DNA of 10,675 nt, taken from positions 1 to 10,675 of the forward strand of contig CAZMOG010000068.1 in assembly GCA_964567845.1 (NCBI GenBank), read 5' to 3'. Positions 4,787 through 10,675 of this stretch are shown one piece after another (the first letter of the stretch is position 1; each line of letters starts with the position of its first letter). This DNA comes from RGIG9079 sp964567845. GTDB lineage: Bacteria; Bacteroidota; Bacteroidia; Bacteroidales; Marinifilaceae. The notes under the pieces are model-generated. The model did not search any database. It was not told the DNA's origin and saw nothing but the letters and a program-made list of their open reading frames with translations. The position numbers and the translations under genes were made by a program.

Positions 4787-5740
4787 ATGAACATTGTAGT
4801 AGTTGACGGATATACTTTGAATCCCGGTGATTTAAGCTGGGAGCCACTAAAGGAGTTGGGACAGGTTACTATTTATGACCGTACTGCCCCAAATGAAACC
4901 ATTGAGCGTTGCATTGATGCAGAAATGGTATTGACCAACAAGGTTATTTTCAATGCTGAAACCATCAAGGCTCTTCCAAAGCTAAAATATATTGGAGTGC
5001 TGGCAACAGGTTACAATGTTGTCGATACAAAGGCTGCAGCAGAACACAACGTAATTGTCACAAACATTCCTGCATATAGCACAGAATCGGTTGCACAGAT
5101 GGTTTTTGCACAAATTTTGAACATTACCAACCGAGTTGGCCACTACGCTTGCGAAAACAGCAAAGGCAGATGGGCAAACAATACCGACTTCTGCTACCGG
5201 GATACCCCATTAACCGAGCTTGCCGACAAAAAGATTGGAATTGTGGGTTTGGGTAACACCGGTTCTGCAACAGCACGTATTGCCAACGCCTTTGGCATGG
5301 AGGTGTGTGCATTTACCTCAAAACCACAACAGTCCATTCCAAATTACATTACCAAACTTACTCTGGACGAGCTATTCTCGCAGTGCGACATTGTATCACT
5401 CCACTGTCCGCTAACCGAGACAACCAAAGAGCTGGTAAACGAAGCTCGCTTAGCAACCATGAAGCCAACTGCAATCCTTATCAATACCGGGCGAGGGCCA
5501 CTGATTAACGAACAGGCGGTTGCCGATGCACTTAACCATGGCAAGATTGCCGCCTTTGGTGCAGATGTGCTTAGCGTTGAGCCGGCTCAACCCGGCAACC
5601 CCTTATTGAGCGCAAAGAATTGCTACCTCACTCCCCACATTGCATGGGCAACAACCGAGGCACGCATTCGCCTAATGAACATCTGCATTCAGAATGTAAA
5701 GGCATTCATTGGCGGCAAACCTCAAAATGTTGTAAATTAG
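4787..5740 (+). CDS. D-2-hydroxyacid dehydrogenase (glycerate/hydroxypyruvate dehydrogenase-like)
   Basis: From the ATG at 4787 the protein has 317 residues, the normal length. It is a two-domain NAD-dependent enzyme that interconverts 2-keto acids and D-2-hydroxy acids. The substrate-binding segment LATGYNVVD is at 72-80. The Rossmann nucleotide loop is GLGNTG at 154-159. The catalytic triad is complete: R236 in TGRG, E265 in SVEP, and H284 in TPHIAW. The D-isomer dehydrogenase signature DIVSLHCPLT is at 201-210. Similar Bacteroidota proteins are annotated as glycerate dehydrogenase (HprA-like), but substrate choice cannot be fixed from sequence. It has its own promoter and is followed after 4 bases by the next gene, so the two probably form an operon. 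Confidence 0.93.
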   Translation: MNIVVVDGYTLNPGDLSWEPLKELGQVTIYDRTAPNETIERCIDAEMVLTNKVIFNAETIKALPKLKYIGVLATGYNVVDTKAAAEHNVIVTNIPAYSTESVAQMVFAQILNITNRVGHYACENSKGRWANNTDFCYRDTPLTELADKKIGIVGLGNTGSATARIANAFGMEVCAFTSKPQQSIPNYITKLTLDELFSQCDIVSLHCPLTETTKELVNEARLATMKPTAILINTGRGPLINEQAVADALNHGKIAAFGADVLSVEPAQPGNPLLSAKNCYLTPHIAWATTEARIRLMNICIQNVKAFIGGKPQNVVN

Positions 5741-5744
5741 CAGC

Positions 5745-6305
5745 ATGAATAAACTTTACTATAAAGAGAGAATCAAACACGCATTCCGTTTTCGTACTAA
5801 GCGAGGATACGGAGTGCACTCTCCCTTTATGTTTAACCTTATCATGACTGTATTGCGCGACAAAAAGAGCAATCTTTACACATATCCAAAGTTTACTGTC
5901 CGCAAAAAGAGCGACAAGAAATTGCTCCGCCTGACATACAGGTTACATATTCACCTAAGAGTGGATAAAATTTTTGTCCATGGTAACCGAGGCGAAATGC
6001 TAATACAGAATATTCCTCATGTCGAGTATGAAAACAACTTTGAAAAAATTGAGGAGTGTAAATATATTTGGCTCGACAATAACCAAATGTCGATACAAGT
6101 GCTAATTCCAATACTCATGGATTGGGCAGAAAACATAAAAGAGCACCACTCTATACTGATTACAAATATCCATAAATCTCCACAGCAACGAGCGGTGTGG
6201 CAGGCATTAAGCAATAGTGCAAAGGTGAAAGTTGAGATGATGTGGTGCGGTATTCTTATTTTTGACAGCAAATTGCAACCCGGCAATTACCACCTGCTAC
6301 CCTAA
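5745..6305 (+). CDS. Shortened SAM-methyltransferase-like protein, probably without catalytic motif
   Basis: The 186-residue protein opens with a basic stretch and GYGVHSPFMF (21-30), resembling the RxGVHSPFVF start of a Bacteroidota family of class I methyltransferase-like proteins. The end also fits that family: ILITNIHKSPQQRAVWQAL (137-155) followed by VKVEMMWCGILIF (161-173) resembles the usual D-IHWS-x-EM-x-x-AW then V-x-DLF-x-x-G-FF pattern. Between them the normal Gly-rich SAM-binding motif I is not recognisable; only VHGNRGEML (78-86) lies near its place. The protein is also shorter than the usual roughly 250 residues. I infer internal loss and likely loss of catalysis. It follows the dehydrogenase by 4 bases and overlaps the convergent flippase gene by 9 bases. 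Confidence 0.75.
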   Translation: MNKLYYKERIKHAFRFRTKRGYGVHSPFMFNLIMTVLRDKKSNLYTYPKFTVRKKSDKKLLRLTYRLHIHLRVDKIFVHGNRGEMLIQNIPHVEYENNFEKIEECKYIWLDNNQMSIQVLIPILMDWAENIKEHHSILITNIHKSPQQRAVWQALSNSAKVKVEMMWCGILIFDSKLQPGNYHLLP

Positions 6306-7775
6306 TCTCTTTCTCACAAGATTAACAATATTCTCGCTCTTTGCCACAACTGCAACATAGATTAAAAGTAGTGCAGAGTTAAAGAGTAGTCTGAATATCA
6401 ATTTTTCCGGAACAACAACCATCGATACTCCCCATAATCCCATTGCCAATATTGAGTATAGGGCTATACGCTTCAAATTATATGGCACAGGATAGTAGTG
6501 TTGCCCCATAAAGTAACTGACAACCATTAACAACAAATAGCAGACAAAGGCACTCCACGCACAGGCCATATAACCATACAGAGGCACAAACACCACATTA
6601 CCAATTGCTATTATTACCAGTCCCATTAACGAGAACCATGCTCCCCATTTTGTTCTGTCGGTCAATTTATACCACAACGACAGATTAAAGAATACTCCAT
6701 TGAACAAATCTGCCAACATGATAATTGGAACGACCTTCAACCCCTCGTGATACGATGAATGAATCAACTGCTTTACAATATCAATGTAGAATATCACTGC
6801 CAGGAAGATAAAAAGACCGCTTATCACAAAGTATTTGGTTGCATCGGCATATGCGGGACGCTTATCCTGACCTGCATGTTTCGAGAAGATGAATGGTTCA
6901 AAGGCATAGCGGAATGCCTGGGTGAACATTACAAGAATAACCGCAATCTTTGCATTGGCCGCATATACTCCAAGTTGCTCCCACGCCGTTGGATCATCGG
7001 TAAGAAGATATGGATATATCAGCTTGTCAAGATGCTGGTTCATTACTCCAGCCAACCCCAGCACAATCAATGGCGATGAGTAGCGAAGAATACGCTTCAT
7101 CAATGCAAAATCGAAAACATATTTAACAGCAAAGATAAAACGGCCCAAAAGCAACAGTGTAACTGCAGAACTGATCAGGTTTGCCAACAACACATATCCC
7201 AAATTGTAATCCTCTTTGTAGAACCACTCTATCCAATTGCCATACCCCTTTTGTTGCAATATTGGACACAGCACAATGAAGAAGAGGTTCAACACAATGT
7301 TCAAACCTATGGAAAAGAGCTTTATTGCAGCAAACTTCCACGGATGGTTATTCAATCTGAGATATACAAAGGGAATCGATGCAATTGCATCGAGAGCAAT
7401 GATTATTGCCAAGAACAGAACATAATCGGGGTGGGCAGCAGAACCGATAAAGTTGGCAATAGGTGTCAACCATATTCCCACTAATCCGACAAAGAGCAAC
7501 GAAACTACCGTTACCATGGTGATACAGGTTGAATATACCCTGTTTTTATCCTCGTCGGGATTACCGGCAAATCGGAAAAATCCGGTTTCCAATCCCATTA
7601 TCAACAGGATAAGTATAAGGGCAGTTCCTGCGTAGTAGTTACTCAACGCTCCAAGTTCTGCCTTTGCCAAGTAGAAGGTATAGAAGGGGGTAAGGAACCA
7701 ATTTATAAATCGGCCCAACATACTGCTCAATCCATATATGGCTGTATCTTTAAACAGCCCCTTCATTCCTGCCAT
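6297..7775 (-). CDS. MOP-superfamily polysaccharide/lipid-linked oligosaccharide flippase (Wzx-like)
   Basis: This 492-residue inner-membrane protein has about 12-14 hydrophobic segments spread over its length and a typical family start (MAGMKGLFKDTAIYGLSSML). Such proteins flip lipid-linked sugar units across the inner membrane for O-antigen, capsule or exopolysaccharide assembly. No glycosyltransferase or polymerase genes are near, so the substrate is unknown; stand-alone copies like this are common in Bacteroidota. A likely promoter, TATCTTTA on the minus strand at 7804-7797, lies 21 bases ahead of the start and is divergent from recG. Met4 (7766) is an alternative start. The 3' end overlaps the plus-strand gene by 9 bases, with no terminator visible. 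Confidence 0.9.
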   Translation of the reverse strand: MAGMKGLFKDTAIYGLSSMLGRFINWFLTPFYTFYLAKAELGALSNYYAGTALILILLIMGLETGFFRFAGNPDEDKNRVYSTCITMVTVVSLLFVGLVGIWLTPIANFIGSAAHPDYVLFLAIIIALDAIASIPFVYLRLNNHPWKFAAIKLFSIGLNIVLNLFFIVLCPILQQKGYGNWIEWFYKEDYNLGYVLLANLISSAVTLLLLGRFIFAVKYVFDFALMKRILRYSSPLIVLGLAGVMNQHLDKLIYPYLLTDDPTAWEQLGVYAANAKIAVILVMFTQAFRYAFEPFIFSKHAGQDKRPAYADATKYFVISGLFIFLAVIFYIDIVKQLIHSSYHEGLKVVPIIMLADLFNGVFFNLSLWYKLTDRTKWGAWFSLMGLVIIAIGNVVFVPLYGYMACAWSAFVCYLLLMVVSYFMGQHYYPVPYNLKRIALYSILAMGLWGVSMVVVPEKLIFRLLFNSALLLIYVAVVAKSENIVNLVRKRLG

Positions 7776-7796
7776 AAGAATCCAAAATTAATTTTG

Positions 7797-7804
7797 TAAA
7801 GATA
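7797..7804 (-). promoter_or_regulatory. Probable -7 box for the flippase gene
   Basis: TATCTTTA on the minus strand matches TAnnTTTG at all but the last base and is placed 21 bases before the flippase ATG. The 53-base divergent gap must also hold the recG promoter; the best plus-strand candidate, TAATTTCG (7817-7824), is only 4 bases from the recG ATG and is weak. Confidence 0.5.
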
Positions 7805-7828
7805 GCCATTTTTTTCTAATTTCGCTCT

Positions 7829-9934
7829 ATGGAACTGTCAGAAATGAGAATTACATATATGCAGGGGGTTGGCGAAAAGCGCGCCGCCCTACTTGAGAGC
7901 GAATTAAATATTCGCACTCAGGAGGATCTGCTATACTGTTTTCCATATCGTTATATCGACAGAACCAAAATCTACAAGATAGGAGAAATAGATACAAATC
8001 TGCCCTACATACAGATTCGGGCCAGAATTCGAGGAATGCATATAACAGGAGTTGGCAAGGCTCAGCGCCTCATTGCCACCGCATACGACAATACCGGAGA
8101 GATGGAATTGGTATGGTTCCAGGGGTTAAAGTATATGCAGAATCAGCAGTTCCGCCCCGATGTGGATTTTCTTATTTTCGGACAGCCATCGATTTTCAAC
8201 CGTAGGGTAAGCATTGTGCATCCGGAAATAGCACTCTACGAGAAATCTGCCCGGGATTTAGTGGGATTCCAAGCCATTTACCCATCGACCGAAAAGTTAA
8301 AAAAGGCATTTATAACCTCGAAGTTGATGACAAAACTGGTAACTACGGTCTTCCAAAACATGAATGGGTTGCGCATTAATGAAACACTCCCTGCATGGTT
8401 ACTGAAAAAACAGTCGCTGCTTCTACGTCACGAGGCTATCTGCAATATGCACTTGCCGGAATCTATGGAGTTGTTGGAGCGTGCCCGCTACAGAATGAAA
8501 TTCGAGGAGCTTTTCTATATTCAGCTCCACATTCTGCAACAGAAGTTCAGAAGAAAACGTTATTTCAAAGGGCATAACTTTACCACAGTGGGCGACTATT
8601 TCAATACATTCTATAACTCATACCTACCGTTCCCTTTGACCAACGCACAAAAACGCGTAATTAAAGAGATTCGTCAGGATTGCCGCACCGGACGCCAAAT
8701 GAACAGATTGCTTCAGGGCGATGTTGGTAGCGGAAAAACCGTTGTTGCCCTGCTCTGCATGCTGATTGCCCTGGATAACAACTTCCAGGCCTGCCTTATG
8801 GCGCCAACCGAGATATTGGCAACCCAGCACTACGAGTCTCTACAGGCAATGGTCGCACCGCTTAATATCAAGATTGCACTATTGACCGGCTCAACAAAGG
8901 CAAAGGAGCGCAAGGTAATCCACGAAACACTGGCCAACGGCGAGCTGCAAATTTTGATTGGAACCCACGCTCTTATCGAAGAGAGTGTTGTTTTCGACAA
9001 TGTGGGTCTGGCAATAATCGATGAGCAGCACCGCTTCGGAGTGGCACAACGTTCAAAGTTGTGGAGAAAAAATGTAATTCCTCCACATGTATTGGTAATG
9101 ACCGCAACACCCATTCCTCGCACATTAGCCATGACCGTCTATGGTGATTTGGATGTTTCGGTTATCGATGAGTTACCACCCGGCAGAAAGCCGATTCGCA
9201 CTCTGCACTCGTACGATAATGCCCGCAATTCCGTATTCGAGTTTATCGAGGGCGAGTTGAAAAAGGGAAGACAAGCCTATATTGTTTTCCCAATGATATA
9301 TGAGTCCGAGCGCGTTGATATGCAGAATTTGGAGCAGGGATTTGAACGGACTGAAAGCTATTTCATGCCCAAAGGCTACACAATCGGCATGGTTCACGGA
9401 AAGATGAAACCCGCAGACAAGGACGAGGAGATGCGCAAATTCGCAAACCACGAAACCGATATTTTGGTTGCAACAACAGTTATCGAGGTGGGAGTAAATG
9501 TTCCCAATGCTTCAATAATGGTAATCGAGGGCTCAGAGAGGTTCGGTTTGTCGCAACTTCACCAACTTCGCGGACGAGTTGGACGTGGAGCCGATCAATC
9601 TTTCTGCATTCTTATGTCTTCATATAAGTTGTCGAATGACTCTCGCAAACGAATAGAAACCATGACAAGTACAACCGACGGATTTGAGATTGCCGAGGCT
9701 GATATGCGTCTCCGCGGTCCGGGCGATATTGAGGGAACCCGACAGAGCGGATTGGTATGCGATCTGAAGGTTGCAAGTCTGGCCAAAGATGGAGCCATTC
9801 TGAATCAGGCATCGCAAGTTGCATCGGAGATTCTGGCCAATGACCCCGAATTGGAGAAGGATGAGAATCAGATTTTCAACTATCGATTAAAGAGAATATT
9901 CAAGGTGTTTGATAGTTGGCACCATATTAGTTAA
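7829..9934 (+). CDS. recG: ATP-dependent DNA helicase RecG
   Basis: The 701-residue protein has the full RecG layout. An N-terminal wedge/OB-fold part (about 60-140) binds branched DNA, and two RecA-like helicase lobes follow. The motifs are: Walker A GDVGSGKT at 297-304, APTEILATQH at 325-334, DEQH box at 398-401, ATPIPRTLAMT at 426-436, VGVNVPNASIMVIEGSERFG at 554-573 and QLRGRVGRG at 579-587. RecG remodels stalled forks and Holliday junctions in recombination and repair. Length and motifs are complete, so it should be functional. MQGVGEKRAALL (11-22) is the helix-hairpin-like start seen in Bacteroidota RecG and supports the chosen ATG. It is probably co-transcribed with the DUF456 gene, which begins 12 bases downstream. 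Confidence 0.97.
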   Translation: MELSEMRITYMQGVGEKRAALLESELNIRTQEDLLYCFPYRYIDRTKIYKIGEIDTNLPYIQIRARIRGMHITGVGKAQRLIATAYDNTGEMELVWFQGLKYMQNQQFRPDVDFLIFGQPSIFNRRVSIVHPEIALYEKSARDLVGFQAIYPSTEKLKKAFITSKLMTKLVTTVFQNMNGLRINETLPAWLLKKQSLLLRHEAICNMHLPESMELLERARYRMKFEELFYIQLHILQQKFRRKRYFKGHNFTTVGDYFNTFYNSYLPFPLTNAQKRVIKEIRQDCRTGRQMNRLLQGDVGSGKTVVALLCMLIALDNNFQACLMAPTEILATQHYESLQAMVAPLNIKIALLTGSTKAKERKVIHETLANGELQILIGTHALIEESVVFDNVGLAIIDEQHRFGVAQRSKLWRKNVIPPHVLVMTATPIPRTLAMTVYGDLDVSVIDELPPGRKPIRTLHSYDNARNSVFEFIEGELKKGRQAYIVFPMIYESERVDMQNLEQGFERTESYFMPKGYTIGMVHGKMKPADKDEEMRKFANHETDILVATTVIEVGVNVPNASIMVIEGSERFGLSQLHQLRGRVGRGADQSFCILMSSYKLSNDSRKRIETMTSTTDGFEIAEADMRLRGPGDIEGTRQSGLVCDLKVASLAKDGAILNQASQVASEILANDPELEKDENQIFNYRLKRIFKVFDSWHHIS

Positions 9935-9946
9935 TTAGGAGTTGTT

Positions 9947-10423
9947 ATGGATGTTTTTTTGATTGTTTTGGCATACGTTGCCATGATCTTGGGATTGATT
10001 GGTTGTGTTGTTCCCGTACTTCCGGGAGCTCCATTGGCATACTTAGGTATAATTATAGCACACCTCACAAATATTGTGCACTTCTCAACTGCAGAGTTGG
10101 TTATATGGGGAGTGGTAACTTTAATTGTACAACTATTGGACTACATTGCACCCGTTATAGGTACAAAATATGGTGGAGGCAGTAAATATGGTAATTGGGG
10201 ATGTATAATTGGAACATTTGCAGGATTATTCATAATGCCCCCAATAGGAATTATATTGTGTCCATTTCTTGGTGCAATTATAGGCGAGTATATGAACTGT
10301 AAAGATATGGACCGAGCATTTAAAGCCGGATTCGGTTCCTTTATCGGCTTTATGCTCGGGACCATTATTAAAATTGCTCTATGTGTCTATCTTCTAATAG
10401 AACTAACTATCGCATTATTTTAA
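9947..10423 (+). CDS. DUF456 family membrane protein
   Basis: The 158-residue protein is almost wholly hydrophobic, with about four to five membrane segments. It shows the DUF456 hallmarks: GCVVPVLPGAPLAYLG (19-34), LLDYIAPVIGTKYGGGSKYG (63-82), and Gly/Pro-rich repeats FIMPPIGIILCPFLGAIIGE (95-114), then FKAGFGSFIGFMLG (125-138). The family has no established function. A ribosome-binding site (AGGAG at 9937-9941) lies 5 bases before the ATG, stronger than for most genes here. It starts 12 bases after recG and its end overlaps the convergent porin-like gene by 17 bases. Confidence 0.92.
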   Translation: MDVFLIVLAYVAMILGLIGCVVPVLPGAPLAYLGIIIAHLTNIVHFSTAELVIWGVVTLIVQLLDYIAPVIGTKYGGGSKYGNWGCIIGTFAGLFIMPPIGIILCPFLGAIIGEYMNCKDMDRAFKAGFGSFIGFMLGTIIKIALCVYLLIELTIALF

Positions 10424-10675
10424 AGAGGTCTAATTTCCAAGTTAAACCGGCATTAAAGATTCTTCGGTTATCGTACATGGTGGCCGAAGGATTTGTATTG
10501 TTGCCGAAAGAGTGGAAATAGTTTGCATGCAATCTTAGATTCTTGCTGTTCTTCAATGGGGAATACTCAACTCCTGCACCTGCCATCGATATCTCGGTAC
10601 CATCAATAATAGTAAAATCAGAGGCTCTGCCTGAACCATTTTTGTCATAGGTGTATTTGGCAAAAATCTTTACAT
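10407..10675 (-). CDS. C-terminal end of an outer-membrane porin-like protein (partial)
   Basis: A minus-strand frame enters from the right edge and ends in TAG at 10409-10407, giving 88 visible residues. They consist of alternating-polarity strands split by Asn/Gly/Asp-rich turns: VKIFAKYTYDKNGSGRASDF, then EISMAGAGVEYSPL, NLRLHANYFHSFG, and a terminal RIFNAGLTWKLDLF strand. This is the look of the last strands of a beta-barrel, and the local pattern fits Bacteroidota phosphate-selective-porin (OprO/P-like) proteins. The terminal aromatic-rich strand would be the barrel-assembly signal, followed by a short KIMR tail. The start is outside the window. It overlaps the DUF456 gene by 17 bases, tail to tail. 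Confidence 0.82.
   Translation of the reverse strand, partial: VKIFAKYTYDKNGSGRASDFTIIDGTEISMAGAGVEYSPLKNSKNLRLHANYFHSFGNNTNPSATMYDNRRIFNAGLTWKLDLFKIMR

Noticed and set aside
1..10675. tRNA or rRNA genes, CRISPR arrays and insertion sequences
   Set aside because: No cloverleaf-like sequence, regularly spaced repeats, transposase or terminal inverted repeats were noticed on reading both strands.

Overview
The window looks like a chromosomal or integrated-element segment of a member of the Bacteroidota, most likely Bacteroidales. The grounds are several promoter boxes of the Bacteroidota type (TAnnTTTG), a fimbrillin-like lipoprotein, and family-typical versions of a MOP flippase, RecG, a DUF456 protein and a porin. 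I cannot name a genus.

Region 1 (1 to about 2230, minus strand) is the most interesting part and reads as one half of a diversity-generating retroelement (DGR). A small 38-residue peptide gene leads into a 557-residue lipoprotein with a fimbrillin/Mfa-like N-terminal half and a formylglycine-generating-enzyme-like (C-type-lectin fold) C-terminal half. The last 41 codons form a variable repeat (VR). About 200 non-coding, hairpin-rich bases follow. A non-coding copy of the start of the VR then lies at 1-37 and runs off the left edge; this is the template repeat (TR). In the 37 aligned bases all six template adenines (coding-strand sense) differ from the VR, while only one of the other 31 bases differs. 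That adenine-specific pattern is the hallmark of DGR mutagenic retrohoming. The reverse transcriptase is not in the window and is predicted just beyond position 1, on the minus strand.

Region 2 (about 2270-4140) is a complete three-gene toxin-antitoxin module of the HipBST type on the plus strand: an XRE repressor (hipB), a separate HipA N-terminal-like protein (hipS) and a HipA-like kinase (hipT). Upstream is a cluster of operator-like palindromes. A bidirectional hairpin terminator separates it from a convergent HigA-type antitoxin gene that has its own promoter and operator but no toxin beside it.

Region 3 (about 4590-10675) is ordinary chromosome: a D-2-hydroxyacid dehydrogenase followed closely by a shortened methyltransferase-like protein; a polysaccharide flippase on the opposite strand that overlaps it tail to tail; divergent recG followed by a DUF456 membrane protein; and the C-terminal end of an outer-membrane porin-like gene entering from the right edge. 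GC content and codon use look similar across region 3. The 2090-2560 and 4471-4786 intergenic stretches are much more AT-rich.
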